Shown: positions 10,426 to 20,250 of the stretch, one piece after another
Numbering within the stretch: the first letter of the stretch is position 1
Layout: each line of letters opens with the position of its first letter
Source of the DNA: Coenobita brevimanus
Lineage: Eukaryota; Arthropoda; Malacostraca; Decapoda; Coenobitidae
DNA length: 64,000 nt
Assembly: GCA_032717465.1 (NCBI GenBank)
Contig: CM064664.1
Coordinates: 2,576,969-2,640,968 of the forward strand
Reading direction: 5' to 3'
Made by a program: the position numbers and the translations under genes
Notes under the pieces: generated by a model
The model's database searches: none
Told to the model about the DNA's origin: nothing
What the model saw: only the letters and a program-made list of their open reading frames with translations

Positions 10426-10598
10426 GGTCACATCAGGTGTGGTTGGGAAAACGTGTCCTCACCCTGCATATAAGCAGCTTCTCGGCATTTTGTATGTACC
10501 ACTCTTGGTCTGTAGATCCACTGAAGAGGGCGACAGCTGTCGCCGAAACTGTTTGGAATACATCTTTTTTCGTCTGCCAGTGTGGATTTTTGTATCCT
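10269..10598 (+). repeat. PLE pseudo-LTR, plus copy
   Basis: Inverted counterpart of 1,008-1,372 and 3,618-3,983. It starts at gattgtggaagc and ends at 10,598, about 35 bases short of the other two copies, where the 13-bp target-site duplication follows. Confidence 0.8.
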
Positions 10599-10611
10599 AT
10601 CGTAATTAATG
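10599..10611. repeat. Target-site duplication, right copy (PLE)
   Basis: Exact copy of 995-1,007 (atcgtaattaatg) directly after the Penelope 3' end. It closes the 9.6 kb composite insertion. Confidence 0.85.
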
Positions 10612-11929
10612 TTTCCTTGCAACCTCGCCTTTAGGTCTGCAAACGATCTATAATATTTCATATAATACAAGCTGGCAACATCAGCCCAGTTCAAATATCC
10701 TGTGTGTCTGTGTCCATAACGAAGAATCTGCATATACAAATGTCATACAGTTCACAATAACATTATTATACCACCTGCTGCAGTTCACTACTGTCATTAG
10801 GGAATGTGTTCTTATCTCCGAGCACATTTCTTTAACATTTGCCATTTAAGCCATACCTGTCAACTCTATCTCATACAGTGTTCCCAGATCAACAGGCTCG
10901 TATCGCTGAGAGGGACGAACTTCTGCTGTCGATTGTACATGAGTGTGATGGATAGTGGGTTGGTATGGGTGAGTATAGTGGTTGGTGGGGTTAGTGGGGA
11001 TGAGTGAGGTTGTTTTGTAGGAATGATGGTGTATGTATGGTGGTTGGTAGGGCTGGTATGTGTGGGCATCACGACTGGTGTAGGTGGTTTGGGATGGGTA
11101 TCGTGGTTGGTGGGGTTAGTGAGGTAGGTAACATGAGTGGTTGGTGATTTAGGGGGTGGATAAGGTGTTTGGTGGGTTTAGTGATATTAGTGTGAGTGGG
11201 TTAGATGGTGTCAAATCTTGGGAAATATTTTGAATACTGCTATTGCTGACCTCATTTACCTTCCAATCCTTAATGATGATGGGCCACAGATTTTAAGTTT
11301 GGATGATGGCATCACCAACGCCGGCATACTCCGAGGCCAATTAAGTATTCCTACCCATTCTCCTTTGACAGATTGATAACAACACCACTGTCCCCATGCA
11401 CACTCATTATCAAATCAGTATTTTCAGTTATTCTGTTGTCTTACTTCACCTAGAAATTAGAATTATAGAGGATATGGAAAGAAGTATTTACATGGTTTTA
11501 TTATCCATTCGTGAAAGATTAACAAATATTTACATAATACCTGAATTTCAAGAATACGAAGAGTCATACGTCTTCAACCATCGGCAGGAAACATTTAGCT
11601 ACAAAGGAGTTAGAATTAACGATGCTGGCACTTAGGGAGGAGGAAAGAGATGTTGGCACTGAGGATGGAAAAGGAAGGGGCTGTCACTAAGGAAGTATTA
11701 TGAGGAGGTGGACACTGAGGGAGGACGAGGAGAAAGAGGCTGGTTCTAGACAGGGAGGAAAAAGCTGCCACCAAGGGACAAGTGAGAGGGGGAAAACGTT
11801 TGTTCCGAGGGAGGAGAAAATAGCTGGACCAGGGGAAGGAGGAAGAGGATAACACTGAGGGAGGAGAAGAAGGAAAAGTAAGCAAAGGAAGCAAACGAAG
11901 ATGTTGAAACTGTGGAAGGAGGAGGAGGA
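10612..11929. other. Gene-free stretch with GT-rich and purine-rich blocks
   Basis: No recognised gene. 10,930-11,215 is a degenerate GT-rich minisatellite built on gtggttggtggggttagtg. 11,636-11,930 is a degenerate purine-rich repeat with recurring cactgagggaggag units that runs up to the 28S fragment. A 79-codon plus frame at 11,396-11,635 has balanced composition but matches nothing I recognise, and I would not call it a gene. Confidence 0.6.
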
Positions 11930-12068
11930 GGAATCCGACTGTCTAATTAAAACATAGCATTGCGATGGTCCGAGAGAGATATTGTCGCAATGTGATTTCT
12001 GCCCAGTGATCTGAATGTCCAAGTGAAGAGATTCAACCATGCACGGGTAAACGGCGGGAGTAACTATG
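11930..12068 (+). rRNA. 28S rRNA fragment upstream of the R2 site
   Basis: This matches the conserved 28S stretch just before the R2 insertion site: ggaatccgactgtctaat, then the segment with gcaatgtgatttctgccc, ending with aaacggcgggagtaactatg. Several substitutions (for example in the loop after gcgatggtc) show an rDNA pseudogene fragment. The canonical sequence goes on about a dozen bases further to the R2 cleavage point; here R2-related coding sequence begins at once, so a short 28S deletion marks the 5' junction. 28S sequence beyond the site is at 14,280. Confidence 0.9.
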
Positions 12069-13087
12069 TCAGGATACTGGATTCGGTCTTGGCTGCTAGA
12101 GTCCAGGGTGCAGACTTGTTCTCGTGGATGCAGCGCGCTTTTAGACCTACCGATGGCTGTGCCGAGAACATAAACATGACAAGTGCGATCCTGTACCATG
12201 GTTATAGGAGGTGACTTGATGTGTACAGTATGTGGAGTCATTGGATGTCCAGAAGGCATCTGATACGCTATCCCACTCTGTCTTGGGCGTCATACTTCGT
12301 AGAGTTGGCATGCTGCCTCCTCTAGCCCTGTACTGCTCTCAGTGTCGTGAGACTGCAAGACTGGACCTCATGGGGATGGCCATCAGTCCAGCCAGGGGGT
12401 CCGGCAGGGGGATCCTCTCTCCTCCTTGATTTTCAATGCAGCAATGGACAATGTACTAGGAGGCTTGGATCTCCAGCTGGGGATCAAGCTAGTGGATCAG
12501 CGTGTGGTCGGCTATGCCTACACTGATGACCTAGTCTTGATATCATCCGCCAAGCCTTCCCTTCAGGCCTTAATTGACTCGGCCTTGAGCAGGCTGGATC
12601 AACTTGACTTGCGGGTAAATCCTGACAAGCGTAGATCTGTTGCTGTGGTCCAGGACGGGAAAGCTAAGAAGTACATCCGGTCAGCCAACCTGTTCCTCAC
12701 CACTGGTGGTCATATGACCCCACACTTAGTGCCTCTCAGACCGCAAAGTATCTTGGCGTGGATGTGGGCTGGAGGCCGTCTCAAGCAGTGCACAAAGAGA
12801 CGCTGAGGGAGATGCTCGGCCAGGTACATGCGGCACCCTTGCACCCTCAGCAAAAGCTGTGGGCAGTCACCAAAGCAGTATACCTGAGGTTACTCCATGG
12901 ACTTGTTCTAGCGGGAATGCCTCTGAGTATGCTCAAGGATTTAGATCTGAGCATGAGAGCGTCAGTGAGGGTTATATTACACCTTCCCGCTCATACCCCG
13001 AAAGCGTTCTTCCACGCACTGCTGAAGGGTGGAGGAGTAGGGATTCCCTCTTTTTATACCCGAGTTCCGCTGCTCAGGGCAGCTTGA
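12069..13087 (+). pseudogene. R2-like reverse transcriptase, frameshifted
   Basis: RT remnants in order: QRAFRPTDGCAEN to ~12,214; VQKASDTLSHSVLGV (the AFD motif, F replaced) at 12,241-12,430; GYAYTDDLVLIS at ~12,510-12,545; VNPDKRRSVAVVQDG; then the thumb region RASVRVILHLPAHTPKAFFH up to 13,087. The pieces occupy frames 2, 1, 3 and 2, so several indels have accumulated. In the catalytic box the residue before the Asp pair is Thr (YTDD) where R2 elements normally have Ala. Confidence 0.85.
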
Positions 13088-13120
13088 CTGCTCCGAATCG
13101 ATCGGTCAACTTGTCCTATT

Positions 13121-13945
13121 ATGATTAATCTCCGTGAGCACCCTTACATCAGGGACCGCATGGAGCGGATCAGATGGGCCCTCATACAAGTGGTCAGAGT
13201 TACTGATCATCACATTGAAGTGAATCAGTGGATCATGGACCTCTATGGGCGGTATGATGGTGAAGACCTGAAGGGATGCTCTAGACAGGCTCACAGTGTG
13301 TCGCATATGTGGATATATGAAGGTTCTGGTAATTTCAGCAGCTCCAGATACATCAGAGCAGTTAACCTGAGACGAAACCTCAAGAGCACCCCTGTAAGAC
13401 CTTTGAGGGGACGTGCAGTACAGCGACCCAATCTGCACTGTGAAGGTGGATGTGGGACCCCACCCTCCTTGAATCATGTCCTCCAGGGTTGTGCTCTGAC
13501 ACATGAAATCCGCGTTGTCCAGCACGATAGGCTCGTAGATTACATCAAGGGGCAAATAGAATGGGCATGTCCCAACTATCGTGTCGGGAAAGAGGTCTTA
13601 TTGAGTGCAGGACCAGTTTTGAGATGGCCAGACATTCTTATCGACACAGGGACCTCGGCTGTAGTTCCTGACGTGCAGGTAACATCCGACGCCCGCTATA
13701 CTTCACTGTATTCAGCTGTGTCATGCAAAGTTGAATACTATGACACCCCTAATGTGAAAGAGGTGGTGTGTTGGTGGGCAGCCTGGCACAATGCAACCGT
13801 TGAGGCAGTAGTGCTTAATTGGAGGGGGATGATGGCATCTAATAGTACTGCATCCCTTAGAAGATTGGGCATTACCACCAAAACCCTGATGACCCTGGTA
13901 TCGATTTCCTTGGAGGGGTTGAACAACACTGTTCGATTTCAGTGA
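13121..13945 (+). CDS. R2-like C-terminal zinc knuckle and restriction-like endonuclease
   Basis: A 275-codon open frame holding the R2 C-terminus. A CCHC-type knuckle, C-x3-C-x7-H-x4-C within CEGGCGTPPSLNHVLQGC (nt ~13,439-13,492), is followed by THEIRVVQHDRLVDYI and then the nuclease core: RWPDILID, and 13 residues later PDVQV, the PD-(D/E)xK-like array of the R2 endonuclease. In R2 this nuclease nicks the 28S gene at one exact site. The frame is in phase with 12,758-13,087 but separated from it by a stop near 13,085. The true start lies far upstream, so the first Met is not biological. Confidence 0.85.
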   Translation: MINLREHPYIRDRMERIRWALIQVVRVTDHHIEVNQWIMDLYGRYDGEDLKGCSRQAHSVSHMWIYEGSGNFSSSRYIRAVNLRRNLKSTPVRPLRGRAVQRPNLHCEGGCGTPPSLNHVLQGCALTHEIRVVQHDRLVDYIKGQIEWACPNYRVGKEVLLSAGPVLRWPDILIDTGTSAVVPDVQVTSDARYTSLYSAVSCKVEYYDTPNVKEVVCWWAAWHNATVEAVVLNWRGMMASNSTASLRRLGITTKTLMTLVSISLEGLNNTVRFQ

Positions 13946-14279
13946 AGGAGAGGATGGAGGAGGCAGGTACGGACTCCTGAGTGATTGCATTAAGGTCGCA
14001 TAAAGAGGTACCGTACCCGCTGGTTAAGCTTGCCAGCTCCAGTGGCAGTCCACGCCCTACCAACTGTGGTGCTGCAAGCATCCACGGATGATAGAACGAT
14101 CTGCTGGTGGTAGGGTAATGGTAATGGTATAAGGTCCCGGCAGTACCATGTAAAGGGCGCATCACTCGTCTATAACAAGCAAAGACAACTGGGATCCAGT
14201 GATGAGGAGGCATACTCTTGGCATGATGGAAGGTTATATGGTAAGGACATGCCCCAACCTGAGGACCCAAGTCAATTAC
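13946..14279 (+). other. R2 3' untranslated region
   Basis: Non-coding sequence from the stop of the endonuclease frame to the first base of downstream 28S sequence. In R2 this region is a structured RNA bound by the element protein to start reverse transcription. I see no poly(A) at its end, as usual for R2. Confidence 0.65.
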
Positions 14280-14304
14280 TAGCCAAATCCCTTGTCATCT
14301 AATT
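14280..14304 (+). rRNA. 28S rRNA just downstream of the R2 site
   Basis: About 25 bases beginning tagccaaat and ending ctaatt match the 28S sequence immediately 3' of the R2 cleavage position, with two or three substitutions. It proves the canonical 3' junction of the element. After this short piece collinearity with 28S is lost. Confidence 0.85.
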
Positions 14305-14428
14305 GGTAACTATTCTGACGCCTGTTTAAAACTCCTACAAGTCAAAAGGATCGATAGGCCGTGCTTTCACAGTCCGTATTCGTACTGAAAATCAGGATCA
14401 GGCCAGCTTTTGCCTTTTTACTCTATGC
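14303..14428 (-). rRNA. 28S rRNA fragment, inverted
   Basis: Read on the minus strand this is the 28S region several hundred bases further 3': aaaagct...gatcctgattttcagtacga, then gaaagcacggcctatcgatc, then ttttgacttgtagg and gtcagaatagttacc. It lies in the opposite orientation to the 28S pieces at 11,930 and 14,280, so the distal rDNA was inverted and the intervening bases lost. Confidence 0.85.
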
Positions 14429-14448
14429 GCACACACAAAAGCATTTAT

Positions 14449-14917
<469 letters not shown>

Positions 14918-14918
14918 A

Positions 14919-15245
14919 CGGAGCCTCTGTGGTACAGTGGTAAAGTGTGCGTTTTCATACACTGATGAATGAGGGTTCGTGCCCTGCCAGGGTAATAAAC
15001 TTTGGGAGCGTTCTTCTAGCCACGTACTGCTTTGGCGGACATCAGGGGTGTTGTGGCTGAAACAGTGTCACATACTATAATGTAGTCTTGCACCCAATCG
15101 GCTTGCGTGGGCCGATTACACTTGGTTAACAGACTACACACACATCCAAAGCCACTTCAACACAACAATTACACTTACAAGCACTTCTCACCGTACATAC
15201 AGTCTCAAATAGACAGCCTAAGCCACTTTGTAGAGATACGTTGGC
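14919..15245 (+). mobile_element. tRNA-derived SINE (SINE-1), 5' part
   Basis: The element starts with a tRNA-like head: A-box-like tggtacagtgg (14,930-14,940) and B-box-like gggttcgtgccc (14,973-14,984), spaced as in a tRNA promoter. The body is unrelated to tRNA. A second copy, reversed, lies at 58,031-58,437 and defines the limits. Here the body is cut by LINE J2 at 15,245/15,246 and finishes at 16,384-16,460. Confidence 0.8.
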
Positions 15246-16304
15246 AAACTCCCTTGCTATGGACTAACGTCTTTTGTTCCTTTGATTTCTTCTTATCTTA
15301 GTGACAGGAAAATAAGAGTAAAAGTAGATGATGTATATTCGAATTTCCACTCAATTAACGCCGGCGTGCCGCAGGGATCAGTTCTGGCGCCAACCCTATT
15401 TCTGGTTCATATTAATGATCTCTTATCTGTCACTCACAATCCCGTTCACTCATATGCAGATGACTCAACACTACATAGTTCATCCACATTCAGACATCCA
15501 TTTACAAAGTCTAATATCTCTACCTCTCAACTCAGTACAGCCATCTCCATAAATCAAGATCTAGCTACAATCAGTGAATGGGGACAAAACAACCTTGTCT
15601 CTTTTAATGCTAGTAAAACTAAATATATACAGTTTACTAATAGACAGATATTGCCAGATTCGTACATTACCTTCAGTGCTACTAATATTCCCATCTCCAA
15701 AAGTATTGAAATTCTTGGTGTCTCACTTAACAGTGCCCTCAGCTGGACCTCTCATATCAGATCACTTGCTAAGGCCGCCTCAAAGAAACTTGGATTATTG
15801 TACAGAGTCCGTAACTTCTTCGCCGATGAGCAGTTAGCTATAATTTATAAGAGTCATGTGCGCTCTCAGCTTGAATATTGCTCACCCTTGTGGAATGGTT
15901 GTGGAGAGGTTGCATTGAGACAACTGGACAAAATTCAGAATAAAGCTGTTAGAATCATTAACAACCCTGCCATTACATATAAACTACCTCCCCTGCAAGT
16001 AAGAAGGAATGTTGCCTCCCTTGCATTATTTTACAGATATTTTTTTGGCAAGTGCTCAGACGAGGTTGCGTCCATGGTGCCGCCTCTCCATGCCTTCCCT
16101 CGTGCTACACGGGCATCTGGTAGCGCAGATGACTGGAATGTCACTCAGCCATATTGCAGAACTTCTGCCTATCAGAATTCTTTCATTCCCCGAACTGCAT
16201 CTCTCTGGAACTCGCTTCCCCAGAGTTGTTTTCCTCCAAATTTCAACCCACAACTGTTCAAGTCTAACTGTTTCAGATATTTTATGAATGGAGGACACCA
16301 GTAG
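15246..16304 (+). CDS. LINE J2 reverse transcriptase, C-terminal half
   Basis: One uninterrupted frame from the truncated 5' edge to the natural stop at 16,302-16,304. It includes INAGVPQGSVLAPTLF, the catalytic SYADDSTLHSS, VSLNSALSWTSHIRS, the thumb (YRVRNFFADEQL), and the C-terminal region (PQLFKSNCFRYFMNGGHQ). It shows how the end of J1 should read and exposes the J1 frameshift near 9,535. The first Asp motif (AFDRVWH) is missing, so no active enzyme could be made from this copy. Confidence 0.88.
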   Translation, partial: KLPCYGLTSFVPLISSYLSDRKIRVKVDDVYSNFHSINAGVPQGSVLAPTLFLVHINDLLSVTHNPVHSYADDSTLHSSSTFRHPFTKSNISTSQLSTAISINQDLATISEWGQNNLVSFNASKTKYIQFTNRQILPDSYITFSATNIPISKSIEILGVSLNSALSWTSHIRSLAKAASKKLGLLYRVRNFFADEQLAIIYKSHVRSQLEYCSPLWNGCGEVALRQLDKIQNKAVRIINNPAITYKLPPLQVRRNVASLALFYRYFFGKCSDEVASMVPPLHAFPRATRASGSADDWNVTQPYCRTSAYQNSFIPRTASLWNSLPQSCFPPNFNPQLFKSNCFRYFMNGGHQ

Positions 16305-16383
16305 TCTGGTGTATGGATTATTTTTTTTCCCTCATTTGTTTTTCCTTCCTCTGTTCTGTTATCTAAAAAAAAAAAAAAAAAAA
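15246..16383 (+). mobile_element. Jockey/BS-like LINE, 5'-truncated (J2)
   Basis: Close relative of J1 starting at aaactcccttgctatgg inside the RT gene and ending in poly(A) at 16,365-16,383. It interrupts SINE-1, whose two halves are on either side. Strong 5' truncation and the A-tail indicate target-primed reverse transcription. No clear target-site duplication was seen. Confidence 0.88.
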
Positions 16384-16457
16384 TACCATTCTCACTTCGG
16401 TAAGGATAGGCTGGTCCTGCAGTGGACACTCCAAACGGCTGATAATGATGAAGATGA

Positions 16458-16460
<3 letters not shown>
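16384..16460 (+). mobile_element. SINE-1, 3' part after LINE J2
   Basis: Contains cttcggtaaggataggctgg, cctgcagtggacactc and aaacggctgataatgatgaa, the 3' end of SINE-1 as also seen (reversed) at 58,031-58,105. It finishes in a GAT-type repeat and passes directly into a TA microsatellite (16,461-16,520). Confidence 0.8.

Positions 16461-16520
<60 letters not shown>
16461..16520. repeat. TA microsatellite
   Basis: About 30 TA units directly after the GAT-type tail of SINE-1. The following ~200 bases (16,521-16,720) hold no recognised feature. Confidence 0.95.
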
Positions 16521-16523
<3 letters not shown>

Positions 16524-17002
16524 CTGTTGCCAAAATTAGCGACTGTCTTGCTAAGAGTAATGAAAGCAATGTTTGAAGCGACAGACAGTAAACTAAGTGG
16601 AAGACGTCTAATAACGACATCTCCGCTAGACCATTCTCTAGTCAGATTGGCTACAATATCTCGGCAGAACTCAGTAAAATATGTCTGCTGGTGATATAAG
16701 GATATGGCCATATATGAGAACTTTTTTTTTTTAATGCCAGGAGGAAGGAACCAAAGGCCACAAGCCCGCAATACTGTTCCTTCCACGAGAAAAACAAAAA
16801 ACAGGAGAGAGCCAAATTCAAGATCCGATCATTTCGAAATGTTTGGACACACTGCGTTGGAAAGACTGGAGATCATTGCTAGCAGGAAATACAGACAGAA
16901 GGAGACAGTTCCATAGGTGACCTGTTGCATAACTGAAGGACTGGGAGTAATGGATAACTCTTGCATTAGAGAGTTGGACAGAAAAGGGATTAGAGTTTAC
17001 TG

Positions 17003-18440
17003 CTAGACGGGTGCTACGTGCCTGTCATAGAGGTGAAGGGATGCAAGCAGACAGTTCAGAGGAGCAGTGACCATTGAAGCAGTGATAGAAGAGAGAAAAA
17101 GATGCAAAAGTGCGGCGAAGAGACAGAGGTTGAAGGGAGCCAGTAAGATGAGGAGAGTTAATGAGACTAAAAGCCTTTGACTCCACCCTATTGAGAAGAG
17201 CCGTATATGGTGAGCCTTCCCACACATGACAGTTGTATTCTATGCAGGGGCGGATAAAACCCGTGTATAAAGTTAACAACTGTGCAGGGGTAAAGAAGGA
17301 ACGGATTTGGCTTAGAACACCTAATCTCTTGAAAGCAGATTATACAGGAGATGTAATATGATCTTTCCAAGATTAGTCCCGAGTGAATGAAACCCAAGCA
17401 TGTTCAAGGATGATGCAGGATTAAGCTGAATATTATCAAACGTTAGTGGATACTCCCGTGGAAGATTTTGTCGGGTTGATAGGTGTAAGATCTGAGTCTT
17501 TGATGCATTAAAAACAAGAAGATTACTTTTACCCGAGTCAGAGATACAAGTCAAGACAGACATTAGGTGTGCCATAGCCTCATCCCTTGTTTGGTGATGT
17601 AACTGCTGAGAAGGGCATTGCAGGAACTGAATGGATAGGTGAAGGGTGGAGTCATCAGCATACGAGTGAATAAGGTAAGATGTACGGCTTAGAAGGTCAT
17701 TGATGAATAAGAGGAAGAGAGTTGGTGATAGGACAAAGCCCTGAGGAACACCACTGTTGATAGATCTAGGAAAAGAACGATGGCCTTCAACAACAGCGGC
17801 TATAGAATGACCAGAAAGGAAGCTATAGATGAAGGCACGGATAGAAGGATAGAAACCGTAAGAGGGCAATTTGGTAATTATAGATTTATGCCAAACTCGA
17901 TCAAAAGCCTTTGAGATGTCAAGCGCAATGGCAAAGCTTTCGCTGAAGTCCCGAAAGGAGGACGACCAGGAGTCTGAAAGGTAGGTGAGAAGATCGTCAG
18001 TGGAGCGTCCCAGACGGAACCCTTACTGACGATCAGAAAGAAGGTTGTGGTAGGAAAGATGCTTTAAAATTTTTCTCTTATGAATTGACTCGACAACTTT
18101 TGAGATGCATAGGATGTTAAAGCAATTGGACGATAGTTAGAGGGTTGGGAATGGTCACCTTTCTTTGGGACTGGATGAATGACAGCAAACTTCCAGCAAG
18201 AAGGAAAGGTATAAATTGATAGACTAGGCGAAAGAGTTTACTTAGGCAGGGTGCAAGCACAGAAGCACAGTTCTTGAGGACAACTGGAGGGACTCCATCA
18301 GGCCCATATGCCTTGTTAGTATTTAGGCCTGTGATGGCAGAAAATACATCAGCTGATGAAATTTTAATGTCAGCAATGAGGAAGTCTGAGGGGGGAAATG
18401 ATGGAGGAACAGCACCAGAATCGTCTTAGGTGGAATTGGA
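17003..18440 (-). pseudogene. LINE J3 reverse transcriptase, fragmented
   Basis: RT motifs remain in translated pieces: GFRLGRSTDD after a TAA at 18,023-18,025, ALDISKAFDRVWHKSI near 17,885-17,930, SINSGVPQGFVLSPTLF and YLIHSYADDSTLHLS in the open frame 17,321-17,869, and IRPCIEYNCHVWEGSPY at 17,025-17,279. The G-to-F change in PQGFVL (usually PQGSVL) and a frameshift near 17,320 add to the evidence of decay. Confidence 0.82.
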
Positions 18441-18471
18441 GGAGAAAGTCTGAGAGAAGAGTTCTGTTTTA

Positions 18472-19038
18472 TCAGTTGAAAGAAATAGCTACAGAATCAT
18501 CAGAATAGAAAAGAGGAGGAAAGGATGATGAGGTAAAGTTGTCAGAGAGGATTTTGGCAAGGTGCCAGAAGGAGCAGGAAGAATTCGAGTTGGAAAGTTG
18601 AGAGCATATAGTACGGATGAAATCGTTTTTAGCAGAGCGAAGAACAGACTTAGTACGATTCCAGGCAGAAGCATAAAAAATATGTATTTCAGGGGTAGGT
18701 TGACTCCGGTACCTTCTATAGGCCCTCTCCTTGTTGCAGACAGCATTAGAACAAGCACGATTAAACCACAGTTTTCTTGCATTAGTCAAAGGATATGAGT
18801 AGGAAATGTACGATTCCATGCCCGAGAGAATAGCTTCTATAATGCGGAAGGTACACTCAGGTGGCTTCCGGCCATGGAAACGATAATCATTCCATGGGAA
18901 ATCAAAGAAGTACTGCCTGAGGACCTCCCAGTCCGCGGCTCCAAAGTGCCACAGACGACTTTTCTTTGGAGGGTCCACAGGCCGTACTGGAGCAAAATGA
19001 CAGTTAAAGGTAATAAGGTTGTGATTGGAGGAGCCCAA
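18472..19038 (-). pseudogene. LINE J3 endonuclease end and linker
   Basis: Starts [13 protein letters not shown], where SDH, the catalytic triad end of the endonuclease, is changed to SNH. The rest is the linker between endonuclease and [39 protein letters not shown] and [13 protein letters not shown], which correspond to the J1 stretch at 7,664-8,080. The frame ends at 18,472; the next ~150 bases towards the RT are damaged. Confidence 0.8.
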
Positions 19039-19270
19039 CGGAGAGGAAAGATTAACAGTGTAAGCAGAAGGATTAGTTGTAAGGAAGAGGTCAAGTATGT
19101 TGGAGCTCTCTCCAAGGCAGTCAGGGATATGGGTAGGGTGCTGTACAAGCTGCTCTAGGTCTAAGGTGTAGGCTTGTTCTCCAGGTGGATCGGTGAAAGG
19201 AGAGGAGAGCCAAAAATGGTGGTGAACATTGAAATCTCCTAGAATGGAGAAATGAATAGAATGTGTTCCA

Positions 19271-19732
19271 TTATAGATGTAAGATAGTCGAAGATTTTTT
19301 CATAGTAGAATTTGGGGCTAAGTATACAGTGCAGATATATTTAGTCAGAGAGTGACAGGAAAGCCGAAGCCAGAGTGTTGAGAATTCAGAAGAATCGAGT
19401 TCAGGAACACAAAAGCAAGATAAGTTGTTGCGTATATATACACAACAGCCACCTTTGACCTTGAAATGAGTATAGAAAAAGTAGGAGAATACAGAAAAGG
19501 GTTTGCTGTCAGTTGCCTCAGACAGCTGAGTCTCAGTTAGAAAGAGAAGGTGAGGTTTAGAGGAGGAGAGGTGGTGCTCAACAGAGCGAAAGTTAAAGGA
19601 AAGGCCGTGAATGTTGCAGAAATGAAGAAGTGAGTCAGACAGTGGTTCCAGGCAGCTCGAGTTGTCACTGGGAGAGGGACGGTTGGTGGAGGCCCCTCCT
19701 GGGGACTCCAAGACTATGTGTTTCGAAGCCAT
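19271..19732 (-). pseudogene. LINE J3 endonuclease, N-terminal part
   Basis: Begins MASKHIVLESPGG, then FNFRSVEHHLSSSKPHLLFL, TETQLSEATDSKP and KGGCCVYIRNNLS, and reaches YICTVYLAPNST before losing frame. It resembles the N-terminal half of Jockey-type endonucleases (compare J1 LFLTEPQ and YICVVYRSPN). The Met is the most 5' in-frame start and gives a sensible N-terminus. The GDFN motif is lost in the frameshifted gap to 19,038. Confidence 0.8.
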
Positions 19733-20029
19733 GATTATATACGTTTTTAAATTTTGGAAAAGGAAGTGTGGTGTGTACTGTGCATGTTGTTTGGTGTTGA
19801 TAGTTAGTGAAACTTGTATTGGAGAGCATGCTGGCCTACTCTCTGTGTTACTGAGACACTAAAACGTTCAGGAAAGGGGTATATTTAGGAACTAGTCCCT
19901 AGGGCTGATGAAACGGGAGCCCTAGTTCTCCCTGTCATCAGCTTTCCATCCACCTTGGGAGTACTGTCCTGTTCGACTGGTGCTATAGTCTACTCCTCAT
20001 CACATCATCATTTGATAAAGAGGGGATAT

Positions 20030-20250
20030 AATTGTTTTTAGAGAATCGGATATGTTTAAGTGAAAGTACAGAATGTGGTGAATGTTTTTGGCATGTGAGA
20101 TAGGGCCAGGAATTCGGGGGCTTGAATAGTGATTGAAAGGAAGCGTGGCCTAATGGATTGGGCAAATTTGGACTGTCTGGACGTTGCTACTCCTCACCCT
20201 GCCCTAGGGTGGGAAAGGAGGTTGGGATGGTGATGATGATGATAAAACAG
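20030..20250 (+). mobile_element. Short interspersed repeat (family S2), copy 1
   Basis: Contains acagaatgtggtgaa, gggccaggaattcgggggct, cgtggcctaatggattggg, caccctgccctagggtggg and a GAT-rich end. An oppositely oriented relative is at 21,603-21,741 in the same duplication copy. tggcctaatgg resembles a tRNA A-box, but I see no good B-box, so a tRNA origin is uncertain. Its duplicate is at 29,856-30,076. Confidence 0.65.

Larger units (their letters stand above)
1008..10598. mobile_element. Composite Penelope-like element with nested CR1 and Jockey-like LINE
   Basis: A two-unit Penelope-like element (PLE): a minus-strand unit (1,008-3,983) joined head to head to a 5'-truncated plus-strand unit (3,984-5,056 and 10,092-10,598), bounded by a 13-bp direct duplication. 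The plus unit is split by 5,057-10,091, which holds a CR1 LINE (minus) that is itself split by a Jockey-like LINE (plus, 6,823-9,871). Without the insertions the PLE locus is about 4.56 kb. Units joined in tandem or inverted order, with pseudo-LTRs, are known for this class. Confidence 0.85.
12069..14279 (+). mobile_element. R2-clade LINE, 5'-truncated, in a 28S target
   Basis: Retroelement body lying exactly between the upstream and downstream halves of the 28S R2 target. It starts inside the RT domain (RILDSVLAARV, QRAFRPTDGCAEN), continues through palm and thumb, and ends with the R2-type zinc knuckle and restriction-like endonuclease, then a ~330 bp 3' UTR (13,946-14,279). The 5' truncation, site and 3' domain order all fit R2. 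Coding pieces lie in three frames, so the copy is dead. Confidence 0.88.
16721..19740 (-). mobile_element. Jockey/BS-like LINE (J3), decayed
   Basis: Minus-strand LINE related to J1 and J2 but diverged. Its poly(A) tail is the T-run at ~16,721-16,733 and its protein start (MASKHIVLE) is at 19,732. Pieces in order: endonuclease 19,271-19,732, linker 18,472-19,038, RT about 17,320-18,300, C-terminus 17,003-17,279. It carries frameshifts and at least one nonsense codon (TAA on the minus strand at 18,023-18,025 replacing the residue before GFRLGRST). Its first ~245 bases lie inside the 9.8 kb tandem duplication. Confidence 0.85.

Noticed and set aside
14919..14990. Functional tRNA gene
   Set aside because: A- and B-box-like motifs are present but no acceptor stem pairing is visible and the sequence continues as a repeated SINE body.
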